64,000 nucleotides of DNA from Pholis gunnellus (GCA_910591455.2 OU342818.1:16674821-16738820), one strand, 5' to 3'; positions 13,086-26,747 are shown, numbered from the stretch's first letter. Numbers and translations: made by a program. The notes: generated by a model not told the origin, from the letters alone.

Positions 13086-14873
13086 TTTACAGAAGTGAAC
13101 ATTGGATAAAGCCAGGTTCAAAATTCCTGTTTCGTTTTATTGACATATTAGAGTAAAATGTTTTTACAGAACAAATATCTCTTTGTATTACTCCATAAAT
13201 CACAAAATACTGTCAACAGCCATAAAAAATCAATATAGATAGGAATGAAACTGTAAAGTTTGATGTATGTCAGTGCTCCTGAAGTCAAGATTTCTGGCTC
13301 ATAATCGGAGAAAAAAAAATAATTTAGAGAAAATGGTGTTTAATAAATAACTAATAGATATCACCATGAAACCACCCCAGATTACTCACATTAAGACAAT
13401 TATTTTCATATTACAAGTTTCCAAAATGGGGACTTTTGGTGAATTTAGAATAAATCTACAGACACAAACAGACAAAACACCTACGTGTGTATTTTGGATG
13501 TTTTCTTTCCACTGCTCTGAAAGAAGACATTAAATGTTATGGAAGCAAAATAGAACAAAACCTATAAATTTACCAGTGCTTGAAAAAATTATTTAACACT
13601 GGCTATTAATTTGTATGTATTTCCTTGTTTAATTAATTCAACCTTAATTTATAATATATTCTTTATGAAATACTTTTAAATATTCTATTGTTTTTTACTT
13701 TAATTGGAATACCTGTTATCAGTGATTTAAGTTCCACCATACGTCAAGAACCATGATGTTGTTGAAGCTCTGGAAAAATAAGAAAGAAAGAGATTCATAT
13801 GAGCAGCTTATAGTGGTAAAGGAGAATACTGAGGATGTGTCAAAATGTCTCTCAGTACACTATTATTCATTATAAATAGGAGAATAAAATGTATTTATTT
13901 TGAATTTAAAAACACATTTTTTCAATGTAGAACATATTTTAAATTGCTGTTACAACACATGATGTGCAGCTTCTGTATTGTTTCCTTTCAGTCAGAAGAT
14001 ATTTTTGTCACAGTAGGAGATGCACAGGTGTTACTGATAACACGTGTCCCGCTAAGTCGTGACAACGTGACAGTGAGCCAGCATGAACGACACCAGGACC
14101 CCGAACCCAAAGCGGCCCCGTGGAGTTCAGCCATCATTCTTTCCGTTGTTTCCACCTGTGCTTTCCCTGCCGTCACCCGTCAGAATGTCAGAATATCTGC
14201 AGTGAGAAGGCCTGCTGCTGACAAAACATCTCTCTCTCTCTCCACATAAGTGTGTCAACAGAAGAGTGTGGGGTAGAAAGGGCTCCCCTCTGTGTTTGTC
14301 AGGGGTTACTGCAATACTGAAGGTTCAAATGAAAACTTACTTAAAATATGTGTTTCTGTTATGGGGAAGAAATCAACAGCTGAAACCAAAGTTAACAAAA
14401 ACTAGTTCACTATTTCTTTTTAGAATTCTGCCTCATGCATATCTGTCAGATATGTTTCACTGAAGGCGCTCATACTTCACTGTAAACAGCGCAATAAGAC
14501 TAAGCATCTTGTATTGTTATTACCTCAGAAGAAGCTCTATATTCTGTAATTACAAGCTAAGTACATATTGGTGGGTTATAAAGACTGATTCATTCTAGTA
14601 ATCCTTAAATATACCTTTTTGTTTTACTTATGAGAGATGGATTCAGTAATTCCCCACTCTATCCTGTCAGCGGGAAGTAATGCTAAGTGAAAATACAATT
14701 AGAAAAATAAATTCATAATTGGTATTATTTAGCTGTGTGATTCTAGGTCAATGTAGATTTGTCTTTCCTATTTTAGAGATATTTCACATTTTGCTTCACC
14801 ATTATCCAATTCGCTTTTATTGCGATGCTTCGGCTAAACCCGTCCCTCAATGGTTCCATTTAACATTGGCAGT

Positions 14874-14876
<3 letters not shown>
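13086..14876. other. Intergenic spacer, no gene recognised
   Basis: Very AT-rich. The 134-codon frame at 13845-14249 has no recognisable domain or exon context. Confidence 0.5.
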
Positions 14877-14913
<37 letters not shown>

Positions 14914-14951
14914 GTTTTTTTTTCCTTTTTTTTTATATATATATATATATT
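14877..14951. repeat. (TA)n tract interrupted by a T-rich block
   Basis: Two TA runs (14879-14913 and 14934-14950) flank a poly-T/C segment. Confidence 0.9.
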
Positions 14952-15571
14952 TATGTGATTATCAGCCAATTAGTGCAGAAAAACTCCTGACATTTTGTGA
15001 TCTTTGTTATCTTTTGGTGAAATACATTCATTATTCAAATGAAGCAAATAGAAAAAAGAACATTTAAGGCCCGGTCCTCTGTTCCAGCTCTTCTGGATCA
15101 TCGTTCCTGCAGACTCGGTTCTGGATCCACACGGAGAGCGTGGAGCGGAGAAGACATCGAGATCTGTGGGGTTTAGTAACATGCGGCGCTGGTCGGACCA
15201 CCCGTAAGGATCAGATAAGTGTATGTGGCAAGCCTGGCCCGGATCAGCGTGGCACTTGGAATTACACTGATGTTGAAGTTGCCCCCCCCCCCCTTCGCGG
15301 CCTTATAACCACACTGTTCCCTTGTAATAGATTTCAGCAGGTTTTTAGCTTTCCTCTGCGCTTGTTTATTATTGTTCCAAATGACAGAGTGCAGAGTTTA
15401 GGGTGGAGGAGCCGGGCTGATGGTGGTGGTGGTGGTGCGTTTGAGTGCGCGCCTGCTATAGGTTTTCTATACTTATGAGAACCAAATGTCATGACAGGGA
15501 TCAGGGGAAGAGGAAAATCATCCAAGGTGAGGATATACGTTTGCTGGGGCCTTCACAAGTACAGTAATAAA

Positions 15572-15574
<3 letters not shown>

Positions 15575-15610
<36 letters not shown>
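15575..15610. repeat. (GT)18 microsatellite
   Basis: Uninterrupted GT tract. A shorter CA run follows at about 15815-15836. Confidence 0.96.
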
Positions 15611-15611
<1 letters not shown>

Positions 15612-15912
15612 CCATGGAAAACCAATCTTCGTCAAACTGGAACACGCCAACTGTCAGTCCACACCCAGAGAGTAGAGTTTTAGCCCAGCGGCTCAAGAGG
15701 TTTATGGGGTTTTAAAAGCCACATATCCTGAAGGTGCCATCCGTCCGCTCATCTAACCATCCTCTGTCTGATGGCCAATTTGCTACTGACGACAGCTGTG
15801 TGTATACGTGTACAGACACACACACACACACACACATACACACATGCGCTTGAGTGATGAGAGTGGGTGAAGAGGGGGTCAACAGTCACTCTCCTTGTGT
15901 ATTGCTCAATGA

Positions 15913-15929
15913 CCCCCCCCCCCCCCCCC
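15913..15929. repeat. Poly-C run (17)
   Basis: Homopolymer C followed by TCCTCC; one of several long poly-C runs in the window. Confidence 0.95.
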
Positions 15930-16009
15930 TCCTCCTTTCAGACCAGCTAACCAGAGCTACACAACCAGGAACAGCTCGGTAGCTCTGCTGTTGAAGTGTT
16001 ACATTTAAC

Positions 16010-17040
16010 CTCCTGAACCCAAGGCCTATTTTTAGGCCTTTGCTCGAAAATGGCATACCCATACTCGAGAGTGTAAATCTCTAACTACAAGGTCTATTTT
16101 TTTTTTATAACAGAAACACTTGTGAGATCTGTTCTGATGAGTAAATATTGTGTATATGTTACTGGTTAATAGTAAATGAAGATGGCACACAGCTCAAATT
16201 AAAAATTGTCAGGTTCGCTTGAAAAAATTCATAGCAAAAAGGGTGCAGGTGCCTCACAAAAAGATTTGGTGTAAATAAAGTGAAGCAAACCCAATTTATA
16301 GAAGTTTGTGTACGAAAAAACACGCCAAATTCTCATTTTCGAACAAGGATTTGCAGCTGTTCCATTGTACATTTATATACTATATAACTATATATTTCAC
16401 TATATTTCACTATGTTTATCACTCATATTGTACAATCTATCATAACAGCTGTTTGGCATCATTTTGAGCCATTTTGACCTCTCTGGGGGTCATCATATCT
16501 CTCCTCCATGCAATTTCCTCGTCTCTGTCTGTGTGTATGGAGCCCTTGATGGTGGGCGGATCTGAGCATGTGACCACTCGTTCGAACCGGGTGGTTATTT
16601 TGAACACACCCGTATGTTCCATGAAGTGATTGACAGAATTTTCAGCCACTAAAACTCCAAAACCGTGCCGCTCAACCCCCCAAGCCCCAAGCCCCTGTAT
16701 GATGCGCCGGCCAGCATATTGACCTACATTTTGTGTCAGATGAACGGAAAATCACCATTTTAGGTTTCAGACGCTCACAGTGAGCTCAGGAACAGATCGC
16801 TCATATGGATTTATTTTGGATTTCTCAGTTTTCGCCCTCAAAACCGTCTCACGGTATGGTGCAGTTCTGATCTTGGCAGTGTTGGGTTGTGCTTTGTGGT
16901 GGCTTCTTGGACGTAACTTTTGAATGCTTTGACGGAGAGAAATTTGGATGTTATCGTTGGAATCTGTGTCGAATTCTCATGCTTCCTGATGCGTGATATG
17001 ACCGGTGACCTTTTGGGCGTCGTTCGGGTCCAATTCCTTT
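16010..17040 (+). repeat. Unclassified dispersed repeat, copy A
   Basis: Begins near CCTCCTGAACCCAAGGCC. Its interior matches the 25.8-kb copy in order: GAAGATGGCACACAGCTCAA (16179 onward), GTGAAGCA, TTTGGCATCATTTTGAG, and TTTCTCGTCT-like segments, both on the + strand. No intact transposase or RT frame and no clear terminal repeats, so the class is unknown. Confidence 0.65.
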
Positions 17041-17875
17041 CTTTTTTTTTTATATCTATCTAATTTATTTATATGCTGTCATGGTCTGTCATGGTACATG
17101 CCACATGCCAAGGTGTTTATTAACTCTCATTCATTCACTTTCCTACAACCAAAAAAACAAACGCGTTCAGAAAGTTAAAGAACAAATGGCTACATTTTTA
17201 AGGTTAATGTACTTAAGTATTTTCACTTAATGAAATGTATACTTTAATCTATGGAAGTCAACAGCACAGCTGCTATATTGAAATCAAATTTGGAATAAAA
17301 CTGAAATTAAATTTTCCATGTCTCTGTGCAGTTAAAATTGAAAAAAAGAATAACATTTTATTTTGAAAATATGAATATGCATAATTGCTGTACTGATAGC
17401 TCATTTCAAGTAAGAATGCTCATAACGGGCCTTTTTGTGAAATGACAAAGACAAGTTTGCAACCTAATTTTGGCACTGATAATGAATCATTTTTTTAAAC
17501 CTGAAAGTTTAAATCGAAAAAATACAATAATAAAAACTTTTATTTCAATGTTGTCATATATAATACACACACTAATGCAAAATGACAATTTGAAGAATGT
17601 GTTTTAATCTTTGCGGCAATGACGTTCATACTCCTTCATGAAACATAAGAGCGGAATATTGTACTTTAGACATTTAGTTGTTTATTTGTTATTAGTCACA
17701 TTGCAGACTTACAAAGCGACCATGCGTTCTGAATAAAACATGATGCATTCCTACATCTAATCTTCCCAACATTGTGTCTAGTTCTACACATCACAGCAGT
17801 TTACGTATCACGAGTACTAGTATTCAACATGTGGAAACAATTGTATAATGTCTTATGTGGTTCTGGAGGACCTTT
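17041..17875. other. AT-rich intergenic spacer
   Basis: No ORF of note and no repeat unit recognised. Confidence 0.45.
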
Positions 17876-17879
17876 GTTA

Positions 17880-18020
17880 TGGTAAGGTCAATAACCTGGA
17901 TGATGTCATCAGGGTTATCTCCGCTTGGGCTAACAATGGAAACCAGGGGTGAGGAGTTTGAAAGATATGATTGTTTACCAGGCAGGGAGGGTCTCACAAA
18001 AACCTGCTAATGAGCTGCAT
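17880..18020 (+). repeat. Dispersed repeat, copy related to 60840-61005
   Basis: Shares, in order, ATGATGTCATCAGG, GAGTTTGA, TTTACCAGNCAGGNAGGGTCT, and GAGNTGCATTA with the segment at 60840-61005 in the same orientation. Family not assigned. Confidence 0.6.
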
Positions 18021-18959
18021 TAAGGGCCAATACAAGGGACAGATTATCAGGATGTGTTAGCCTCTTGACCATCCCTCTTGTAATCTGTCTCTCTGAGTCA
18101 CTCAGTTTTATGGAAGTGCAATACTAAATATCTGGATGGCCCCTTTAAAGCAGGGGTGGGTAACTTTGGAGAAATCAGCAAGAGTAAACTAGAAAGTATT
18201 CAACCAAAATAAACCCCAGCCCCTCCCTTCAGGCCTCCCTCCAAAGCCCATATTGTGGAAATGGCCATTCTTACTGAGTACTTTAACTTTTTATATTAAG
18301 GCTCATGATGATACGGTACTTCTGTACTTTTTACTTACTTCTTACAATTTTTTATACAAAACATGAAATGGAATATTTTGAAGTGTATTTTAGGATCTGG
18401 ACACTACTGAGAGCAGTTACGTTTTACTGATCTAAAAACAACCCGTACAAACAAAGGTATATGACGTGACTGGGTTCTATCAATACTTAACTGCAGTCTG
18501 GATGTTCTGTGTTCCATTTGCTAAACCTCTGTGACTTTATTCTTCCATTGCATTGTGGTCAGAGGCTGTGGGTTTAACCAGCAGATTGCCATCCTCGTCT
18601 TAGTAAAACAAGAACATTTTATTGTTACTCAATTACAAAATGTTTTGTAGGATAATGGGCAACAGGATGTAAGGCAGGGTAAATACTGTTCGCAGGATTA
18701 CTTTTATTTCTTCTTGTGTAGCAAGTCCAAGTGTACAGACAATGGGTCTGATCTCCTCACTGATCTACAGCCTCTCCAGCATCAATTAGATGTCACACGG
18801 AATTTTGATCTTGAGTCTTTCAGTTATTTTTATCCGTATTTGCAAAAGGATAGTGAAACAGTAGCAGAAATCTGGTCATACCAGACCAAGTAGCAGCAAA
18901 GTCCCTAAGTCTATTGAATTAAGCAAGGATGCATTTTATTTTTCACTAAATGCTCCACT

Positions 18960-19222
18960 TTAGTTTGCCAGCCCAGTTAGAGGGTTATAGCTTTAAGAAA
19001 GCTTGTAATCGTAACATTTTGCTTGCCTAAAAAAATCTTATTCAGCATTCGGTTGTTCTAAGTTCCACCCTCTCTCTTGTCACGTCTGGTTGCAAAAGCC
19101 AAGATGGCGATGACCAAAATGCCAAACTCAAGGCTTCAAGACAGCAGTCCACAAACCAATGGGTGACATCATGGTGACACCACGATGACTACGTCCACTT
19201 CTGATATACAGTCTATGGTGAA
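18960..19222 (+). repeat. Dispersed teleost repeat, CAAACCAATGGGTGAC family (copy 1)
   Basis: The block from CATTCGGTTGTTC through AAAATGCCAAACTCAAGGCT and CAAACCAATGGGTGACATCA to ATACAGTCTATGG recurs at 59535-59697 and, in degraded form, at 44458-44590. No coding capacity. Probably the 3' part of a mobile element. Confidence 0.7.
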
Positions 19223-19922
19223 AAGAGACAAAGAGAGAAAGAAAATATCATAAAACCCCTCCCAGGGGAACTCACACTTCAAAATCTTTCCAACAACCTT
19301 TTTTAAAGTGGCTTTTTTTCCTTCTTTCTTTCCATCAAATATTCTAAAATGTATTCATTTAATTGTTCTTAGATCAAAAATGTTGATATAAATGATCTAA
19401 GCCACTCCCCCTTTCTGATCTTCTACACACTCCAACACTTCAAATCTTAATAACAATCCTTCAAACAGACACCCTCTAATACCAACACATCCCATCATAA
19501 GAACTAGACTGCCTCGGTCAAATCATTTTCAATTCTTTTTACATTTTTTTTGCCGTTGCCATTGTATGTGCTCAATGCATGTTTCGCCACATCCTGTTCT
19601 GTCTTGTGACGTTTCACTAAATAAAAAAGAGGGTTTTTTTGCTGAAAAATGGCTGCTGTATCTGGAATTGAGGTTGACGCCTCATTGGTTAAACTAAATC
19701 AGTAAATTTGACCTAAAGCATAAACAATGAGCTAAAGCTCAAATACACTGAAAAGCTCTACAGCGCTGAGGGGAACTGAGGAGTGGATTTTCTGTGAGTG
19801 ATCTCTCTCAGATTACACGTACACACTTGATCCACTGTTAATGAAAAATAATCATTGATCTAGCTTTAAACTTTCCTTATTTCCTTCCAAGCATCCTCCA
19901 GGGCCACCCCCCCAACACCCCC
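19223..19922. other. Intergenic spacer
   Basis: AT-rich; no gene or clear repeat. Confidence 0.45.

Positions 19923-19924
<2 letters not shown>

Positions 19925-20020
<96 letters not shown>
19925..20020. repeat. (CA)48 microsatellite
   Basis: Uninterrupted CA tract of 96 bp, the longest perfect dinucleotide repeat in the window. Confidence 0.97.
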
Positions 20021-20021
<1 letters not shown>

Positions 20022-20972
20022 CTGCAGGTCTAATGGCTTTGGAACTTTAAGACGTTTGTTCCCCAGCCTCCTCTATTGTCAGATTAATTATAGAGCTACT
20101 TAGTCCATTCTAATTGAGATTAGGCCGCTCCGTGGGCTCCAATGGGCTCGTCTCAGTGTTTTTCAATGGACTCCACTGAGGAGGCTGCCGTTTGCATTTG
20201 TATTGACACTACACCTACTTAGCGCAGCTCCGTTTGTGGAAACAGCTCATACTGACTGGCTACACAAACTGAAGTTTAAAGGATGTCGTAGTTGGTGAAA
20301 AAGCTGCTGTCAATGGGAGAATTATGAAAAAGTTATGTTTTTCTGCAACTGCCAGACACAGTAAAAGAGAAAAATGGCTGGTTTATGGAACATGTCTTAT
20401 TTATCCCAAACATTGTATGAACCCCAGCTTAATGTAATAACTCTGAGTCTGAGGGGGAATCAAAGCGCAACTTGATATACAGACTTCAGCAACAATTGAA
20501 TTTTTTGAAAAATCATCGGTCACCACCAGAAAAGCGTCCCAAGTCTCTTTAGGAACACGGGGAAACTTTATCCCAGAGTTCCCCCTCCTCCACCTGGGCA
20601 GGACGCTTGCATTTCACTGCTGATTTAATAGAAATGAAACAGGATGGATTTGAGGATATTTCATTAATCTTTCTCCTCTTTCGCTGCAGAGGAAATTAAG
20701 GCGAATAGAGTTCAGAACCAACTTTTTTCCCCCCTATTTCCTTTTTACTCGGGCTAAAGTCTGCCAGGGACTATTCTCTCTCTCTCTCTCTCTGGAAAGT
20801 TAAGACCCAATTAGCCGTCCAAATTCCTGGCTGATCCCTCTGACTGAGTGGATGTGTATTCTGCTGCAGGTGTAAATATACAGTAAGCAGAGGGGTTAAA
20901 CTACCAGATATTTTACATCCAGTCATTCCCTTCATAATACTGACAAACCAGCCATCTAAAACAGCCATCATG
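20021..20972. other. Intergenic spacer with a possible conserved segment
   Basis: The first 150 bp (about 20060-20170) is non-repetitive with ATTA/TAAT-containing words and could be regulatory. A short CT run lies at 20774-20792. No gene. Confidence 0.35.

Positions 20973-20973
<1 letters not shown>

Positions 20974-21043
<70 letters not shown>
20974..21043. repeat. (TA)35 microsatellite
   Basis: Uninterrupted 70-bp TA tract. Confidence 0.97.
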
Positions 21044-21044
<1 letters not shown>

Positions 21045-21487
21045 CAATGCTTCATATTTCATAAGCTTTTTACAGAGTGGGCAACACATTTTGATGACAT
21101 TGGCTACCTAAATAAAAATTTTTTTTGCATTCTGTTAATCTTAGTTAGACCTTAGTCAGTAAACAGAACAGAAACTGTGGAAACATTAGATTTTGATTTC
21201 GAGAAGACTTTCCTTGAAAAGGTCCAGTGAAGGGGATTCCCTTACACAGCCCCTGAAGTCCTGGAAGATGATTTTTCTTTTAATCTTATGCGACCAAGAT
21301 AATTGTGGTGGAGTAAAATGTTTGCTTGCGAAATGTCATAAGGTAAGAAGTATAAAAACGTGTGTACTAGTACTGGTGCCTCAAACTAAAGTACAGTACT
21401 TGAGCAGATGTTACCTTACACCTCTGGTCATCAACTAAGCAGCCTGGTCACCTAAACATTACAATCCCATCCAGTGAAACTGCAGTC

Positions 21488-21660
21488 TTTCTCCTGGATT
21501 ATAGGATTTTGATGTATCACAGATCTTTTTCTAATTATAGTCTGCATAGACTGGAGGTCAGGGTGGATGGATGGTTGGTTCAAACAAACATGGGGCTTTC
21601 ACCCAGAAGACCACTGTTCATGTCCTGTGTGAAACCAGGAATCAATGTTGACTTATTTCA
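21488..21660 (+). repeat. Dispersed repeat, TTTCTCCTGGATTA...GGTGGATGGATG family (copy 1)
   Basis: Starts TTTCTCCTGGATTA, then GATGTATCACA, GGGTGGATGGATG, CCNNGAAGACCACTGTTC, and GTGAAACCAGGA. The same order recurs at 23048-23200 and in part at 23288-23480. AACCTAACCAAGTAG-type words follow at 22060-22215. No coding potential. Confidence 0.65.
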
Positions 21661-23047
21661 TTTATGTCTGTAAGTTTAGTGACGTAACAAATGTTTTTAT
21701 TTTAAGCCAAAGCATGATGTTTTTCTTAACCTGAAATAACGTTTTGTTGCATTTTTGTTTTGTTTTGTTTCAATTTTCAAAGTTAACCACGTGTTACAAT
21801 ATATATAATTATAAAAATGAATGTGCTATAACATGTATATATCCCACAAAATCAATTTGTATGTAATCCCCATAGTCATGAATTAGGAAGTATAAAGATC
21901 ACAAAACGCCACCATCATACATACAATATCTTACGAAAGGTTACTCTTCAGTTTTCCTACAAAATCCATTAACTAGTGTCAATTCACGCTCGCTACATGT
22001 ATACAGTATTTTCTAAATAAACTTCCGTCTTCACAGGAAACTACTGAAGTTAGGTTGAGGCAACAAAATTACCGTGTTAAGTTTGGGAAATAATATGGAA
22101 GTTACAGGTCAAATATATCGATATTAACATCTTGACCTAACTAAGTAGTTTTACTGCCTAAACCTAACCAAGTATTTCACTATCTTTTCATGAACCTAAC
22201 TAAGTAGCTTCCTGTTGAGACAGAAATTTGCTCTGAAATGGGGAAATTGGCACGTGTGGCTGGACTGTTGAAAAGTCAAAATATCATACAAACCGTTGAA
22301 TATGTTTTCCGCTAAACATAAGTGAGAATGTAATTTATTTGTGTGAAACATAATTTTTTCAGATGCAGGGTTTCAAGAAAAGGTACCTTTTTTTTCCTAT
22401 AGGTATGCATTTCAGACATAAATGTTTATTGAATCCCAGTTTGCATGGACCTTTGTATTTACATTTGCTCATGCTGTTTTGCATTTAAGCATTTGATTGT
22501 GAGGGATCACATTTTCTAAGAAGTCTGTGGTTTACAGACACTACACATCTTTGTTGTTTCCTTCGTGTCTTCACAGAAAGAAAATAAATCTGCTTGTGTT
22601 TGGAACTTTTGCCGTTTATTCCAAGTTGTACTATCTGCAAATCTCCCAGGTTTTTCCAATGAATGCATATTCAATCAGTATTACATTAACCATAACATAA
22701 CCCAGTGAATTGGTTTGAGGCTATCGCTAGAATGCCCTCATGCTTATTGAATTAGCCAAGCTGCGATAGAAATCTGCAGCAGTTATGTGCCAATAACAAC
22801 ATGCTGAGAGGGGTCTAATTTGAGAGGGTGCAGTTTGAGGTTGTATAAGGGTTTTAGAGCATTATCAGGGATTGCTTATTGCAAGAGATATGCTCACTGT
22901 AATGAAATGTTCTGTCGATTTCAGGCACGAAGTGTTTTAAACGGTTGACTTGACGAGTGAATTCCATCCATCAGACTCTGGTCTCCTAAAAGATACGTTC
23001 CCATACACCAAAACTGCATTGTCAAATACCTTTTCGAGAGAATGGTT
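21661..23047. other. Intergenic spacer with scattered CCTAACCAAGTA words
   Basis: No ORF of note. At 22130-22215 the words CTAACTAAGTAG and CCTAACCAAGTA recur three times, probably part of the flanking dispersed repeat. Confidence 0.4.
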
Positions 23048-23480
23048 TTTCTCCTGGATTACGTTTGTAATTGATGCATCACATATACGTTTAATCAAAG
23101 TCTTCGCAAATCAGCATAGGGGTTAGGTTGGGGTGGATGGATGAGTAAAACATTAGACTTTCATCCATGAGACCGGTGTTCGTCAGGCTCGTCTCATCCA
23201 ACATTTGTAGCTACACCGCCATAATTCGTAGATAATCATTTTGTATGTTATCCCCTTAAGACACTATAAAAACCGCAAAAGCCCACACAGGGCTGGTTGT
23301 AGGGGTGGTGGAGGTAGATGGGCCCAACAAACACCAACCCTACACCCAGGAGACCACTGTTCTCTTCTTCCAAACGAAGATCTTTTCCTAAACCTAACAA
23401 AGTAGTTTTGTTGTCTTAACCTAACCTAGTTTATTTTGAAAAGACTGTTTTTTCGTGGGAAAACGTCCAAAAAATGAGGA
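23048..23480 (+). repeat. Dispersed repeat, copies 2 and 3 of the GGTGGATGGATG family
   Basis: Copy 2 (23048-23200) begins TTTCTCCTGGATTA and contains GGGTGGATGGATG. Copy 3 (23288-23480) has GGAGGTAGATGGG, CAGGAGACCACTGTTC, and CCTAAACCTAACAAAGTAG. Both have the orientation of the copy at 21488. Confidence 0.65.
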
Positions 23481-25832
23481 GTAATTAATCATAAGAACCC
23501 TTGTATGAGGATATTTTGTCATGTCCCTTGGTAAACCAAAACTAAGGTACTCAGATCAACGCAAATCATATTCAGACTCACCAGATGTTGATTGTATAAG
23601 TTGCTATTGGCAGCCTATATCACCCGGCATTCTCCTCCCATTCCGCTATTTGCTATTTTGCAAAGTCACCGTCGCTGCATCATGTGGTTAGCGTTGCCAA
23701 AGAGGCTTGTGATTTGTTTCAAGTACAAACTATCCATGTTTTTCCTCCAATAATATGATGATAATGTCTTGAGCCAGACATTTCTTTAGCGTTGACACAG
23801 CGCTGTCGTGATGTCTGATGATGCGAGACTACCCAAACCATGATCTATTACTATACCTAACCACGTAAGCCTTATTGGGAATGCAGTTTTGAAATGGCGA
23901 AAGCGCCACAAACGGTTTAAATACTATAACGTTGATATGCATGTATGTAGAAATGTTGCTATACGGGGTATTTTTGGTTCAAAAACTTTGGGATTCAACA
24001 AATCTGTGGTTTGCAGAAACATACAATGCAAACATTTTATTCTGCCAACTGGGTTGCACTAATAGGATCTGTTAAATTGCTGTAAAACCAGACAATAAAT
24101 ATCTGCACGGCACCACAAATGTGTCTGTGTGATTGAAATACATTGTAGTGGTTATTTAAATTACCCCAAAACCAACTCAGTAATAGAATTGTACACAGAT
24201 TGTTGCAGTAAAAGCCTCTTACTTCCTCTCTCTGAGTGTGCGCTTGGAAAGGAAGGGGGGAAATATGGAAGTTGACCTTGTAAACTCCTGGGTGAGCACA
24301 GAGCCAGAGAGCTGCAGGGCAAAGCTCTGGCAGTCTTCAGCTGCGGGGGAATGTTGATATGTATTTCCAGGATTATTAAATTATGTATTTGCCAACGTCT
24401 CAAGGAACGTGCAGCATTAGCCTCAGGTTTATGAGCCGGGCCTGGTCATCTCCATGCTCCAGTTACTCCTAATGATGGTAATTATTACATGGCTTAACTG
24501 TAATACTGGATTGATTCTCAGGCTCCTGAATAACCACTCATGCTGCCCCCCCCCAGCCCAACAAAGGCCACGTTGAGGCCAGTGAACAAACGAACCTCGC
24601 CTTGCAGAAGGGGTCCCTGAAGCGGGCTGGCAACCTGTGCCACGGTTTTTGACGGGGGTTAATACTCCAACCATATAAAGATGGGATTAGGGCCCAGGCT
24701 TACACGAGGAAGAAAATTAAAAGTTTGGGGGGAAATATGCGGCTAATTCTTTTCTGTCATCAGTGGATATTAAAGATTTCTAGCCGCTCTGTCAAATTAT
24801 TTGTAAATCACAATGGTGGCACTGTTAAAATGAGCTTTAATTTCCAGGGGCAAGAAGTGAGCAGGGAGTTTAAGTGGGGCATTGTCTCATATCAATCCCC
24901 CACTAGACTTCAAGGTTTTTAAAGGATTTTCATCCGTCTGCTGAAAAGAATCCAAGCATTTCGTCTTGCCTGATATCCCTTATTTTGAAAGTGATTGCTC
25001 TATTTTCTTCTCTTATTATTTCATGTGTCTTTTGTATTTAGACGGCACATGCAAACTATAACAAATGGCTAAAGAAAGAAATATATAATATCTCTGCACA
25101 TTTAGGTATTGAAGGGTCTTTTCCCCCTGCCGTGGGTAGAATGGGCTGTTTGGCACCTGTACTGGATTAATGGGGGACCTCTGCCAGTAGCTTGACAGAG
25201 TTAAGCTTTTAGATTGAGTTACACACAGAGGGGTGGGACCCATTATGACCAGGTGCTGGCTAGGTAATACCTCCCAGAACCCAACAATCTGGTTCTGTTT
25301 CAGTGCTGCACTGTGCTCCCCTTCCCCTGCTGCCCTGGGTTTTGGTGGTGTGCCATCACACTTGGTATTTATCAGGCCTCTCGAGGTAGACGAGGCAGGC
25401 TGCGAATCACTTCGGCCCCATGCTTTGCAGTGGAGGGAACAGCTCAGTGTAGAGTGTAGTGTAAGGACACAAGACTCCAGCAGCCTGTTGCGCAGCTATG
25501 CTAAAGTTCAAACCTAGCTTAGTTTGAACCAAGCAACACCATAACTTAGTAAACATGGGTTGTAACATATGTGGCAAGAGGAAGGTGGGATGTGGTTTAA
25601 AGTTTACGTGGACATCAACCAATAGTCAGAGCACAACAATGCCACCTTAGGAATTTCACCTAAAGATTAGGTTTTGCCACCAGGATTCAGAGGACACTCA
25701 GGTTCATTATACAGATTTAGCAGGAGACGTGGTTCCACTACAAAACAATCTTTATTATTACACAAACACAGATAGTGTTAAACACGAAATACTAATGAAA
25801 GAGCCATATACATTTATTTAAAAGAGAGGTGG
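23481..25832. other. Intergenic spacer, no gene recognised
   Basis: Short overlapping frames on both strands (24161-25622) show no domain. The segment around 24455-24545 is non-repetitive and rich in TAAT/ATTA words, so it may be regulatory. Otherwise nothing seen. Confidence 0.4.
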
Positions 25833-26600
25833 GTAATGAAGATGGCACACAGCTCAAATTGAAAAGTGTCAGGTTAGCCTGAAAAAAAACATTTTCATTG
25901 TTATTATTTCTTTGGAATGATGCAGCTCCAAGCCTAAACACACTCCCAAATCATAGCACAATATGTGAACAGTCTCTTAGCAAATTTTGACTAAATTTTG
26001 ATAAAGTGAAGCAGAACAAAGTTAGAGAGGTTTTAGTACCGAGAGGTCAGGCGAGGTCGAGCAAAATGTAATTTTGGAACCAGCTGTTTTTTTTTCTATC
26101 CAATTTCCTATACTATATCACTATATCTTTCACTTCTTTTATCACTAATACTGTTCAATATATCCAAATACAGCAGTTTGGCATCATTTTGAGAGCCAGA
26201 ATCCTCTCTGAGCCTGTTTCTGTCTGTCATCCATGGGATTTTCTCGTCTGAATTCCAGTTGCTGTGTGTGTATGGGGACCTGTCTCAGCCTATCATTGGT
26301 CGATTTCAGTCGATGACACCTCGTTCAACATGTCAGAGTCTCAACAATTGAGTGGGGGAAACGTGGGGTTGATTGACAGAATCGTTAGCCAGTCAGAATC
26401 AAAACCACGCCGTCCCTCCCAGAGCCTAAAATTCCATTCGCCGAAAGTCAAATCCTTTCCCCCGGGTCCCCTTGACCCCCCTTTCTTCAGGAAACAGTTC
26501 AGAAACACACAGGATATACGTCTAACACATATTTGAATCGGAATAAGCGGGGATTTATCTGTTCTCTTCACGAAAATCAGCTCACGGTGAGAAGTATTTA
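25833..26600 (+). repeat. Unclassified dispersed repeat, copy B
   Basis: Matches the 16.0-kb copy from GAAGATGGCACACAGCTCAA onward, through GTGTCAGGTTAGCCTGAAAA, GATAAAGTGAAGCA, CAGTTTGGCATCATTTTGAG, and TTTTCTCGTCTG. The copies have diverged by many substitutions and indels, so they are old. Short ORFs within (26264-26536 +, 26341-26571 -) are not recognised. Confidence 0.65.
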
Positions 26601-26747
26601 TTTTTTTGTTCTTCTGGTGCTTGTTGGCTGTATCTCTGTACTGGTGGACTTTATGTTAACAGCCAGGGGGCCAAGGGCATTTTGAATGGGAGTGATTGGG
26701 TTTGGGGGACTAAAAAAGAGCAGCTAGGCTTCTGGGGTCATCAGGTC

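Noticed and set aside
20771..21055. 94-codon minus-strand ORF
   Set aside because: It is made largely of translated (TA)35 (Ile-Tyr repeats) and a CT run.
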